Below are positions 6,016 through 13,839 of a stretch of DNA of 18,206 nucleotides, in pieces. The DNA comes from Planctomycetaceae bacterium (GTDB lineage: Bacteria > Planctomycetota > Phycisphaerae > SM23-33): positions 1-18,206 of the forward strand of contig JAJFVE010000033.1 in assembly GCA_021371965.1 (NCBI GenBank). The letters run 5' to 3'. The first letter of the stretch is position 1. Each line of letters starts with the position of its first letter. The position numbers and the translations under genes are program-made. The notes under the pieces were generated by a model. That model worked only from the letters and a program-made list of their open reading frames with translations. It ran no database searches and had not been told where the DNA came from.

Positions 6016-6819
6016 GTGACCCACGAGAGCGAATCTATCCGGCGGGAGGCCGCCGTGCAGGGCGCGGCGTGGCAGTCGATGCACGGCGGGTACTTCGCCG
6101 ACGCCGCCATCGCCGCCCCGCTAGTGGCGGCCATCGCGCAGGCCGCGAGGCACCATCCGCCGGCCGTGCTGGCCGACCTGGGCGGCGGGACCGGCTTCGT
6201 GCTCGAGCAGGCTTTGGCGCAGCGCTGCCTCGACGGCGCCGCCCTGATCAACGTGGACCTTTCCCCGAGGCAGCTTGAACAGTCGCGGCATCGCCGGATC
6301 GTCCAGCTCTATCGCTCCGCCGACGCCGTCACGCGCGATGACCTCGGCGCCGGCAGCGGGCGGCTGATGCTCGTGATGCGGTCACTGCTGCACTACTTCG
6401 GCCGCCAGGGCCTGCGACCCTTCCTGCAGCACGTGCGGTCGCAGATACGGACCGGCGAGATCCTCGTGCACCAGAGCGCCTGCTTTGTGGCCGCACGCGA
6501 CGCAGAATGTCTCAACGATCTCTACCGCCGCATGCGGACGGAAAAGTGGTATCCGACACTCGATGCCCTCCGCGAGGCGCTCGAGCAGACCCGATGGCAG
6601 GTGCTCGACGTGCAGGCCGCCCCGCCGCTACCCCTGACCGGTGCCGACCTGGCCCGGCGCTACCAGCTCACGGCCGGCGATGTCGAGACGATTGGGCGCG
6701 AGTTGACCGACCGCTTCGGCCACATGGACGGCGTCTTCGAGCCGGGACCGACGCCGGGAAACAATGCCTTCACTGCTTACCTGCACTATCACATCTTCAC
6801 GTGCGCGGCCCGGCCATAG
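6016..6819 (+). CDS. Class I SAM-dependent methyltransferase
   Basis: The product is 267 residues from GTG 6016. DLGGGTGFVLEQAL (from Asp54) is SAM-binding motif I, and NVDLSPRQLEQS gives the acidic residue ending beta-2. MLVMRSLLHYFG followed by RPFLQHVRSQIRTGEILVHQSACF resembles the motif IV-to-post-motif part of class I enzymes. The C-terminal part (TGADLARRYQLTAGDVETIGRELTDRFG) is family-specific and not recognised. The GTG is preferred because a TATAAT promoter box covers the upstream ATG at 5956 and GGAG lies about ten bases before the GTG; an internal ATG at 6079 is also possible. No signal peptide, so probably cytoplasmic. The substrate cannot be deduced from the context (prepilin gene before, convergent GH29-like gene after). 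Confidence 0.75.
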   Translation: MTHESESIRREAAVQGAAWQSMHGGYFADAAIAAPLVAAIAQAARHHPPAVLADLGGGTGFVLEQALAQRCLDGAALINVDLSPRQLEQSRHRRIVQLYRSADAVTRDDLGAGSGRLMLVMRSLLHYFGRQGLRPFLQHVRSQIRTGEILVHQSACFVAARDAECLNDLYRRMRTEKWYPTLDALREALEQTRWQVLDVQAAPPLPLTGADLARRYQLTAGDVETIGRELTDRFGHMDGVFEPGPTPGNNAFTAYLHYHIFTCAARP

Positions 6820-6992
6820 GGCGCCAAGCCAAGCCGGCGTCCAGGTGCGCATAGTGCGCATGTCGAAGTCATGGAGAGTACTACCTCACGAGCCTTGTGC
6901 ATCGTAACGCTTTATATGACAACTACTTAGCGATCTATTGCGCCTCGACCTACATCCCAGGCGCACCAGGTCATCAAGAACCCAATTGGCCC

Positions 6993-7961
6993 CTAACGCG
7001 CTGATGCCATCCGGCGGCCGATGGCTTTTAGTTGGTCTGCGAACGCGGCGGGGATGAGACCGGATTTTTCGATCGGCACGTCCCAGGTCATCACGCCGCC
7101 GCGGCCGGCGATGTAGGCGGTGTAGGCGGCCGCCAGATCGTCCGGGAATCGCGGCGCCGCCCCGCCGCACCAGGTGCTGCCCAGGTAGCTCAGCAGATGG
7201 TAGCGGGCCTTGTGGCCGTCCTTCTCGACCCACGCGCCGGGGCATGCCGGCAGGGCATCGGCCACCTCGCCGCAGGTGAAGTCTTCGTGCCGCGTGTAGT
7301 GAATCACCGGCAGCTTCACGCCGGGGTTGAACGCGACGATCGCGTCGGGGTTGCCCGCCCGCAGGGCGGCCGCAAACGTCTCGAAGTTCGGCGGCTGATT
7401 CTCCGGGTACCGCACGTGGGCGTGGTACGCGCCGTCGACCCACCAGCCGCGCACCTTCGTGCCCCATCGCAGCGACCACTCGCGATTGACGTTTTCCCAG
7501 TTGGTCTGGAACTCGACGTTGCGGCTGGCGTCCCAGTCGAAGTTGCCGCCGGGGTCGTTCCAGTGGCTGTGGAGCTTGAGGCCTTTGCGGGCCTCGAAGT
7601 CACCCCAGGACCCGTCGCCGGTGGTGTAGACCAGCAGCTCGATCCCGCGGCCGTGCAGGGCGTCGTAGAGGTCGCTGACCAGATCGCGCCGCGAGCACTT
7701 GCTGGGCGTCAGACCCGTCAGGGCGTCGTACGTCGCGTTGGGGGCGCAATAATGCCCCGACCCCTGCCCGACGGTGATAAAGAAGTACGGGGCGGCCGCC
7801 GCCTCGAGCTGCTCGGCCAGCCCCGCCACGTCGAACGCGTCGACCTGGCGGTTCCACTGGTCAGCCGTCGTCCCAATGCCGTGCGTCGAAGGCGGACTGC
7901 CCAGATAATGACAGAACACGCCCCACCCGCACTGAGCAAACCAAGCCGTCTTGTCGAGCAT
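6993..7961 (-). CDS. GH29-like (alpha-L-fucosidase-related) protein
   Basis: The protein has 322 residues. WFAQCGWGVFCHYLG near the N-terminus resembles the opening FGIFxHWG of family 29 glycosidases. FDVAGLAEQLEAAAAPYFFITVGQGSGHYCAPNA resembles the first part of the TIM barrel, and RDLVSDLYDALHGRGIELLVYT the following helix and strand. GWWVDGAY places Asp176 where GH29 has its WFDG nucleophile. The protein is shorter than typical fucosidases (over 400 residues, with a C-terminal beta domain), and no signal peptide is seen. It may be a divergent, cytoplasmic relative acting on a short sugar. The start is set by AAGGAG six bases upstream of the ATG; the longer frame to 8015 lacks such a site. 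It is convergent with the methyltransferase gene and divergent from the DUF2225-like gene. Confidence 0.7.
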   Translation of the reverse strand: MLDKTAWFAQCGWGVFCHYLGSPPSTHGIGTTADQWNRQVDAFDVAGLAEQLEAAAAPYFFITVGQGSGHYCAPNATYDALTGLTPSKCSRRDLVSDLYDALHGRGIELLVYTTGDGSWGDFEARKGLKLHSHWNDPGGNFDWDASRNVEFQTNWENVNREWSLRWGTKVRGWWVDGAYHAHVRYPENQPPNFETFAAALRAGNPDAIVAFNPGVKLPVIHYTRHEDFTCGEVADALPACPGAWVEKDGHKARYHLLSYLGSTWCGGAAPRFPDDLAAAYTAYIAGRGGVMTWDVPIEKSGLIPAAFADQLKAIGRRMASAR

Positions 7962-8052
7962 GAAGCTCTCCTTAATTCCACGCCGATTGCAGGATTGTCC
8001 CCCTTGATGCGGCAAACGTCAACGCCGCGGCGGCATCGCCCCGTCAGTGTCA

Positions 8053-8080
8053 TTGATTCCTGCCGTTGGTACCTTATAAT
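8053..8080 (+). promoter_or_regulatory. Promoter of the DUF2225-like gene
   Basis: TTGATT (8053-8058) and a perfect TATAAT (8075-8080) are separated by 16 bases. Predicted start near 8087 gives a leader of about 31 bases. The promoter sits in the divergent gap with the GH29-like gene. Confidence 0.75.
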
Positions 8081-8117
8081 CCTTTCTTACAGTAACTCTC
8101 TTTTTCTGGGGCAAAGC

Positions 8118-10301
8118 ATGAGCACTCGATTGGTTCTTGCAGCCGCCGTCGCGATGCTGATCGCAACTACGCCTCCTTCGGCCTTCTGCACCACGTTTGG
8201 ATCTGCGGAATTGGTTTGTCCCCTGTGCCACACGACGATCCGTGTAATGGTACCGATGTCCTGTTCCACTGTCGGAGGCGACGAGGAAGGCCGTCCCATC
8301 TGCATCGGCGCCGATATCATCGGTAGCTCATGCCACGCCTGCCCGAAGTGTCATTATGCGGGCGGAAGCGAGCGTTTTCTCAAGGGCGAAGATGTGCCCA
8401 CGGGTGCGAAACTGGATGCCATACGCAAAGCTCTGGCCGAAAACGCCGCGGCCTATCCTTGCGCGCAACTTCTGCCGTTGGAGGAAGTATCCGCAGCCGA
8501 AACCTGCATGCGGGCAGGCTCGGCGCCGTTATCAGAGCTATATGGCCTCATGATGACCGGGGCGTGGATGGCTGATGATGACGGCGAAGACGAACTTGCC
8601 TGGAGCTACCGCAAGAAGGCACATTGGTTCAAGCTCAAGATGCTTCCAGTCCTGTCCGAGCCTGTAAAGGGGTCGTACCGGCAGATGCACCGCCTGATCC
8701 AGCAGGGCCAGTACAACCAGGCACTGGGTCTCTGCCGCCCATTGCAGGTCCAGATGGCGCAGGCGGTCTCTCAAGCTCAGGCAAAGGCCGACAACCTCGT
8801 CAAAACGATCCTCCTTCGCAAGAAGCTCCCCTCCAGGAAATCGGGGGACTCTGATGTAGAGGAGGATGAGTCCCGCGAAGACCGAAACCAGGCGTGGGAG
8901 CATGCAACGGACGATGAGCGAGAACTATTGACGATGCCCTCCCGCCTCAAGAACCTTCTTAGCGAAATAAAAGGCCTGGCCATCCGCTGCGAATTCGGGA
9001 TGTTGGATGAGAAGGGCGCCCTGTTGCTGGCGGAAAAGAATGACTATCATTACAAGCACATGTTCATCCGCCTCTTTGCCTGGAGCGACTCTCCGCAGGT
9101 CCGCAAAGTGCTCTGGAAATATGTGGTAGATATTGATCGGCCGGACACGCGCCCGGCGACGACAACACAGTCGCAAGAAGAATACAACGATCGTGTTCGC
9201 CGGGCGCTTTGGGTGATTCTGAGAAACGCTAACCGGGAGTTCTCTCGGGCGCCTGATGTCGCCAGGCCAGTGGCAGATCTAATCGAATCTCTGCGCCTAT
9301 GCCGTTTGCACAAAGGTGACGCTGGTTCTCACATACAATGGCTTGCCGCCTCTAAAGCTAGAGAGGCGGCCGGGCCGCTGGTATCGGATTTCTCCGAACA
9401 TCCCGGTGACTACCGCCAGTTCCTCAGCGCCGGTTTCCAGTACGTCTGGAAGACCATGGCTTTGAATGAACCGGCCGCCGTGGCAAACGCCTCGCGCGTT
9501 ATCGAGGCCGCAAAGAAGGGCGTTCTCGCCGTGCCGGAAGAGGTCCTTTGCCTACAGCCCCTGCAGTTTGTGCGTTCTAAAGAAGCTCGCGATCTGATCG
9601 CGCTGGCGGCCGCCAGTCCCAAAGCCGAACTGCGCCTGGAAGGCGCGCGTTGCATGCTGGGGCTGAATGATGCCTCATCTGTTGGGACGCTCCTGGCGGC
9701 GGTCGATGAACTGCCCAAGCCATTTGAGAGTGTCGCTGTGGAGATCGGACCGGCCCTGATGAAGCATGTTCAAGCACAACACGAGCCGGCGTTGGCACGG
9801 CTGAAGCGCCATTGGCCCGGCGAGATCGGCCGCTCGGACCAGCACGACAAAGCCTATAGCACGATTTTGCTGCTGGCGGCGCTGGCCAAAGTCGATCCTG
9901 CCAAACATCAGAAGGCCTATGAAACGGCCATCGCACAATTTCTGGAATGGGGCGCTGGCGATGAAGGGCGGTCGCAGATCAGCAAAATGCAACTGCTGCG
10001 GCACTGCGCGGAGTTGCATTGCGTGCCTGGCATCATCAAGGCCAATCAGCAATTGCTGACGGAGGGGCTTCTCGACGGAGACGACGACGCGTTCGCTGTC
10101 GTGCTCCTTTCAGGAGCAGGTGATTTTGCAGACCCTATCGGGAAGTGTTTCAACCGTCCGCTGCCTCTATACACTAAACTTGAACTGTTGCGAACAAATG
10201 GCTTGGCCGCCATCCCGCAGGCAAAGGCTGCATTCGAGCGATGGTCCAAATCTAAGAATGGCGCCTTGGCCACCGCGGCTAAAGCGGCGCTGAAGCAGTA
10301 G
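8118..10301 (+). CDS. Secreted protein with DUF2225-like zinc domain and long alpha-helical repeat region
   Basis: The product is 727 residues from ATG 8118. Residues 1-25 form a signal peptide (basic start, hydrophobic LVLAAAVAMLIAT, then PSAFC). Residues 34-85 contain C34-P-L-C37 and C75-P-K-C78 with a long insert, the pattern of DUF2225 zinc-binding proteins (CPxC...CPxCxYA). About 160-240 are helical, partly TPR-like (YRQMHRLIQQGQYNQALGLCRPL). About 260-290 is a charged, disordered segment (DSDVEEDESREDRNQ). Residues 300-727 are helical repeats, some HEAT-like (SKEARDLIALAAASPKAELRLEGARCMLGL). The frame stays open far upstream, but that stretch is antisense to the GH29-like gene; the signal peptide and promoter at 8053-8080 fix the start. 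Base composition at third positions is less GC-rich than in neighbouring genes. Function unknown; likely a periplasmic scaffold. Confidence 0.7.
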   Translation: MSTRLVLAAAVAMLIATTPPSAFCTTFGSAELVCPLCHTTIRVMVPMSCSTVGGDEEGRPICIGADIIGSSCHACPKCHYAGGSERFLKGEDVPTGAKLDAIRKALAENAAAYPCAQLLPLEEVSAAETCMRAGSAPLSELYGLMMTGAWMADDDGEDELAWSYRKKAHWFKLKMLPVLSEPVKGSYRQMHRLIQQGQYNQALGLCRPLQVQMAQAVSQAQAKADNLVKTILLRKKLPSRKSGDSDVEEDESREDRNQAWEHATDDERELLTMPSRLKNLLSEIKGLAIRCEFGMLDEKGALLLAEKNDYHYKHMFIRLFAWSDSPQVRKVLWKYVVDIDRPDTRPATTTQSQEEYNDRVRRALWVILRNANREFSRAPDVARPVADLIESLRLCRLHKGDAGSHIQWLAASKAREAAGPLVSDFSEHPGDYRQFLSAGFQYVWKTMALNEPAAVANASRVIEAAKKGVLAVPEEVLCLQPLQFVRSKEARDLIALAAASPKAELRLEGARCMLGLNDASSVGTLLAAVDELPKPFESVAVEIGPALMKHVQAQHEPALARLKRHWPGEIGRSDQHDKAYSTILLLAALAKVDPAKHQKAYETAIAQFLEWGAGDEGRSQISKMQLLRHCAELHCVPGIIKANQQLLTEGLLDGDDDAFAVVLLSGAGDFADPIGKCFNRPLPLYTKLELLRTNGLAAIPQAKAAFERWSKSKNGALATAAKAALKQ

Positions 10302-10326
10302 TTCGCCGTCCGTACCGATGGCTCAG

Positions 10327-10345
10327 CCTTTCCGGGCTGGAAAGG
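10327..10345. terminator. Hairpin between convergent genes
   Basis: CCTTTCC (10327-10333) and GGAAAGG (10339-10345) form a perfect 7-bp stem with a GGGCT loop; CAGCC/GGCTG offers an alternative fold. It lies 25 bases after the DUF2225-like gene stop and before the convergent membrane-protein gene. No T-run follows on the plus strand, so intrinsic termination is only possible, not shown. Confidence 0.4.
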
Positions 10346-10426
10346 GGGCCAAGCTACTTTCCCGATCAGCCAGCATCATCTTGGGGCAATAGGAGAAAGA
10401 CGTCCCATAAAGCAGCCCATCCCCTT

Positions 10427-11188
10427 CTATGGTTCCTCCCAGCCTCCGGAGTCCCATGTGGGTCTGGTGCCGCTTGTCTCCATCTTGCCTGTCTCGAAGT
10501 CATAAGTCATGGAGTAGTTGTTCTTCGTTGAAAACACCATTCGCAAACGCATGTTGGACGGCCATTCCATTTGCGATATTCCCAAACCGAGGATATCCCC
10601 CACCCGTGCGCCAAGGCGATACCAAAACTCGCCCGGTTGACGGTGGATGAGAATCCCTTCCACATCGATCATGCAGTCCATTGGCACCACGGCCGCCTCG
10701 ATCCTGCCGTCGGGAGACATGCTGCGATATGGCGGTAGTGGACTTCGCCTGTAGTTATGAATGTTGCTGACCAGGCACAACAGGGAGAATATCAGCAAGA
10801 GCACGGCCGAGACCCGCAGGCCCTTGCCCTGGCGCGGGAAAAACCCTTTGCGATACATATGCACCAGCCATAACCCTGCCCAGATAACCGCCAGCACCGT
10901 GGCGGCTGTCCAGAATACCCGCATCACGGCGGCTTCCAGTTCGGGCGGAAGGATCCGCTGCTGGGCGATGGCGCCCCATGAGTCGCTGCTCTCTTCAAAG
11001 ACTGCGGCCGTCGTAATTCCCGCAACCCAGGTCAGGAGGATTGATATCTGCATGACCGCCAGAACGATGAAGATGGTCAGTTCGGTCCGCCTGTGCCGAA
11101 AGCCCCATGCCGCCAAAGCCACAGCCGCGACGAGCAGGGCGATCACGAACCACGCGGGGACCCACGCTAGTATGAGAGTAAGTTCCAT
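10427..11188 (-). CDS. Four-helix membrane protein, unknown function
   Basis: The protein has 253 residues. Hydrophobic segments lie at about 5-28, 36-62, 88-110 and 125-144. A C-terminal soluble region of about 105 residues follows (SMSPDGRIEAAVVPMDCMIDVEGILIHRQPGEFWYRLGARVGDILGLGISQMEW, then a Tyr/Trp/Ser-rich end). The soluble part looks beta-rich. I do not recognise a family. It is convergent with the DUF2225-like gene and shares its less GC-biased codon use, so the two may have a common origin. No strong ribosome site precedes the ATG at 11188. Confidence 0.7.
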   Translation of the reverse strand: MELTLILAWVPAWFVIALLVAAVALAAWGFRHRRTELTIFIVLAVMQISILLTWVAGITTAAVFEESSDSWGAIAQQRILPPELEAAVMRVFWTAATVLAVIWAGLWLVHMYRKGFFPRQGKGLRVSAVLLLIFSLLCLVSNIHNYRRSPLPPYRSMSPDGRIEAAVVPMDCMIDVEGILIHRQPGEFWYRLGARVGDILGLGISQMEWPSNMRLRMVFSTKNNYSMTYDFETGKMETSGTRPTWDSGGWEEP

Positions 11189-11339
11189 CAGGCCGCCCTC
11201 AGAACAGACCAGCGCGGATGGATTTTACTCTCAAGACAAGCGCCAGGCATCAGACATTCCACGTCTTCGAGCCGACCTCTTTTCTGCTTGCCTCGTGGCT
11301 GTTCCGCCACAAGCGGTGGTCACGCCTTGCCTGCAACGA

Positions 11340-11345
11340 TATGAT
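11340..11345 (+). promoter_or_regulatory. Possible -10 box immediately before a UroD-like gene
   Basis: TATGAT ends only six bases before the ATG at 11352, with TGGTCA 17 bases upstream as a weak -35. If real, the transcript would begin at or next to the start codon and be leaderless. Confidence 0.35.
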
Positions 11346-11351
11346 GCGTCT

Positions 11352-12395
11352 ATGCCGGTAACGCGAAGAGAGATCGTGATCGAGGCGCTGGAGTTTCGGC
11401 GGCCGCCTTATGTGCCGTGGTCATGGGACGCCACGCATGATTGCGGGGTGAAGCTGCGGGCGCATCTGGGAGTCGACGACCTTTGGCACTGGCTGGCGCC
11501 GCACATGGTCATCGGCGGGGCGGCCATCGCCGGGCGCAGCGGCGAGATTCGACCGGGATATTGGCGCGACGCCTTTGGCGTGGTGTGGGACAAGACCATC
11601 GACGTCGATATCGGCACGCCCTGCGATTGGCCTCTGAAGAGCCCGCAGGACCTGGCGAGGTACGAATGGCCCAACGCCGACGACCCGCGCGCATACGAGC
11701 ACCTCGGGCCGTTCCTGACCTGGGCGCGGGGGCAGGGGCTGTTCGCGCTGTTCAACATCGGCTTCTCGCTCTATGAGCGGGCCTGGACGATGCGCGGGAT
11801 GGAGCCGCTGCTGATGGACATGCTCGAGCGCCCGCAGTTCGTCCACGAGCTGCTCGACGCCATCGCCGACGAGAACCTCCGCCAGATCCGCCACGCCCTG
11901 CGGCACGACTTCGACGCCTTCCTCTTCGGCGACGACTACGGCATGCAGCGCGGGCTGATCATGGGCATCGACCACTGGCGCACGTTCATCAAGCCGCGCC
12001 TGGCCCGCATGTGGGCCCCCATCCGCGCGGCGGGCAAGTACATCTTCCTGCACTCCTGCGGCCGCGTGGACAGCCTCTTCGACGACCTGATCGAGATCGG
12101 GCTGAACTGCTTCAACCCATTCCAGCCCGAGGTGATGGACTGCCCGACACTGCTGCGAAAGTACCGCGGCCGCCTTGCGTTCCACGGCGGCATGAGCGTG
12201 CAGAAGGTGCTGCCCTTCGGCACAGCCGACGAGGTGCGGGCCGCCACAAGCCGCCTGCTGGCCGCCGGCGCGCAAGGCGGCCTGATCTTCTCGCCCTCTC
12301 ACGCCGTCCCCCGCGACACCCCGCCGGAAAATCTCACAGCCATGCAGGCGGTGCTGAAGGCCCAGCCGGGATTCTCGAATGAAACGGCGCGATGA
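11352..12395 (+). CDS. UroD-like HxCG protein (cobamide methyltransferase superfamily)
   Basis: The product is 347 residues from ATG 11352; the frame is open upstream, but that part is antisense to the membrane-protein gene and lacks family features. MPVTRREIVIEALEFRRPPYVPWSW is the usual N-terminus of UroD-like proteins without the RQAGR substrate signature of heme-pathway UroD. Later come FLFGDDYGMQRGLIMG, YIFLHSCGRVDSLFDDLIEIGLNCFNPFQ (H-S-C-G), LAFHGGMSVQKVLPFGT and FSPSHAVPRDTPPENLTAM. HSCG matches the zinc ligands of MtaA/MtbA-like enzymes, while the late position carries His as in UroD rather than Cys. Probably cytoplasmic; a role in transferring or removing a methyl group is inferred from the family. 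It resembles the truncated protein at 2-412. It is convergent with the next UroD-like gene, separated by 60 bases. Confidence 0.88.
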   Translation: MPVTRREIVIEALEFRRPPYVPWSWDATHDCGVKLRAHLGVDDLWHWLAPHMVIGGAAIAGRSGEIRPGYWRDAFGVVWDKTIDVDIGTPCDWPLKSPQDLARYEWPNADDPRAYEHLGPFLTWARGQGLFALFNIGFSLYERAWTMRGMEPLLMDMLERPQFVHELLDAIADENLRQIRHALRHDFDAFLFGDDYGMQRGLIMGIDHWRTFIKPRLARMWAPIRAAGKYIFLHSCGRVDSLFDDLIEIGLNCFNPFQPEVMDCPTLLRKYRGRLAFHGGMSVQKVLPFGTADEVRAATSRLLAAGAQGGLIFSPSHAVPRDTPPENLTAMQAVLKAQPGFSNETAR

Positions 12396-12455
12396 CCGTG
12401 CAGAGACTTGCAGGGAGCCACGTCGCCACGCTTGGATTGCCGCAGTGGTTCCTCG

Positions 12456-13589
12456 CTATGTCTGGCCATGGTCGAGGCAGGCACGGTACATGGCCGACAG
12501 GTTCGCCTCGGGCACGCGCGGCGGGAGGTTGTTGCCCTCGCGCAGGACGAAGCGCCCCCCGTCTTTGACGCCCGAGGTGAGGATGGCGGCCGTGCGCTCG
12601 TAGACGGCCTCGCTCGTGCCGTGCAGGAGCAGGCCCACCTCCGGTCCGCCGAGGATCTCAACATCCGGCCCGAGCTCTTTGCGCAGCGCGCCGTGGTCGA
12701 CGGGAAAGCCCGTGTCGAACGACCGCACGTTGAGCTCGTCGGCGATGACGCCGAAGTGCCGCGTCGCGTCGCCGCAGAGGTGGATCGCGTGCGGACCGCC
12801 GCCGGTCCACTGCCCGTACCAGCGCCGGTGCAGCGGCAGCATGAACTGGCGATACATCTGGCCGGAGATCAACTGGATCGAGTCGTCGGCAAAGAACCCG
12901 CCGGCGGCCGCGAACGGCTTCATGCCGAACTTCTCGTTCAGCGCGTTGTTGCGGATGACCACCGCGCGGTGGATGAAGTCCAGCAGCCGCCGCACGTAGG
13001 GCGGGTCTTCATAGAAGTCCAGGTACAGCTCGGCCCCACGCAGGCAGGTGGCGATGGTCAGGTGGCCGTCGAAGCCCAGCACCGGCGCCGCTACGCCGAG
13101 CTTCATCCCGTGGTACGACATGCCGGCGACGGCGGCCTTGAGGTCGTCGTAGAGGGCCAGGCGCTGGCGGACGAACGGGTTGTCCAGCGGGTGATCGAGG
13201 TCGAAGGCGAAGATCTTTTCCTTGTCGGCCCCGCGGAGGATCGGCTCGGTGTCGGGCACTTCGTCGGCGCGGAAGTGCATCGGGCAACCGAAGTACAGCG
13301 AGTCGTAGCTGTTCATCGCGTCGACGTAGAAGTCCCAGGCCGCCGGCCGGCCGGTCGGGTCGTCGCAGTAGTTGTTGAGGTACTGGGCCTTGTACTCGAC
13401 CAGGGCCAACTGCGCCTCGATCATCGCGTCGGCCCGCGTGAAGTAATCTTTGAACGTGATGCCGTGCGGGTTCCACTTCGGGTCGAGCACCACGACGCGC
13501 GGGTTGGCCCCATACGTCACCGGCACGCGGATGGGCTTTCGCGCCCGATACGCCTGCAGCACTTGGGCTTTTTGCTCATGGGTCGGCAT
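12456..13589 (-). CDS. UroD-like HxCG protein, divergent
   Basis: The protein has 377 residues from the ATG at 13589 (MPTHEQKAQVLQAYRARKPIRVPV); the in-frame upstream ATG at 13649 would run into a palindromic repeat. The family fold is indicated by the N-terminal helix with RKPIRVPV, AAPVLGFDGHLTIATCLRG, FFADDSIQLISGQMYRQFMLPLHRRW and GPHAIHLCGDATRHFGVIADEL (H-L-C-G), followed by ILGGPEVGLLLHGT and REGNNLPPRVPEANLSAM. The late ligand position is Asn (EGNN). The protein differs clearly from the genes at 2-412 and 11352-12395, so these are not recent duplicates. Cytoplasmic; substrate unknown. No strong ribosome site is visible. It may be co-transcribed with the UroD-like gene upstream on the same strand, although a 250-base gap with a repeat lies between. 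Confidence 0.85.
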   Translation of the reverse strand: MPTHEQKAQVLQAYRARKPIRVPVTYGANPRVVVLDPKWNPHGITFKDYFTRADAMIEAQLALVEYKAQYLNNYCDDPTGRPAAWDFYVDAMNSYDSLYFGCPMHFRADEVPDTEPILRGADKEKIFAFDLDHPLDNPFVRQRLALYDDLKAAVAGMSYHGMKLGVAAPVLGFDGHLTIATCLRGAELYLDFYEDPPYVRRLLDFIHRAVVIRNNALNEKFGMKPFAAAGGFFADDSIQLISGQMYRQFMLPLHRRWYGQWTGGGPHAIHLCGDATRHFGVIADELNVRSFDTGFPVDHGALRKELGPDVEILGGPEVGLLLHGTSEAVYERTAAILTSGVKDGGRFVLREGNNLPPRVPEANLSAMYRACLDHGQT

Positions 13590-13638
13590 GGGCGAACTGT
13601 ACGCTTGCCGCGGGGTGGTGTAAAGGCTATGACCCGTT

Positions 13639-13673
13639 GTGCCACGCACAACTCCGTTGTGCGCGTCCCTGAT
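13639..13673. repeat. CACGCACAAC palindromic repeat, copy 1
   Basis: GTGCCACGCACAACTC...TTGTGCGCGTCCCTGA. The arms CACGCACAAC (13643-13652) and GTTGTGCGCG (13656-13665) pair with one mismatch around a TCC loop. The same sequence, with two base changes, occurs after the ACT gene at 16430-16464. It lies just upstream of the UroD-like gene at 12456-13589. Confidence 0.75.
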
Positions 13674-13839
13674 GATTCAGAGCGGACCGGCCTTCACCTG
13701 CATTGCCAATTCCCATGCCGTCAACGCTCTGTGTTGTTCCAGACACCTTGGCACGGCGTTATCCGCCGTTATCCCGGGACATCCCTACCGGTTTGTGCGT
13801 TCTCGTGCAGGAAAGGCTTCTGGGAAAGGAGGCGGCGGT

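Noticed and set aside
6820..6992. Gap between the methyltransferase and GH29-like genes, with a short direct repeat (GTGCGCATAGTGCGCAT)
   Set aside because: The repeat is only two short units, with no convincing hairpin, promoter or RNA gene; nothing more can be supported.
7032..8117. Upstream extension of the DUF2225-like gene (362 extra codons)
   Set aside because: It is antisense to the GH29-like gene. The signal peptide at 8118 and the promoter at 8053-8080 place the true start at 8118.
11291..11310. Small inverted repeat GTGGC/GCCAC before the UroD-like gene at 11352
   Set aside because: A 5-bp stem is expected by chance in GC-rich DNA, and only one copy was noticed in the window.
10761..11351. 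N-terminal extension of the UroD-like gene at 11352
   Set aside because: It is antisense to the four-helix membrane protein, while the family N-terminus begins at the ATG at 11352.
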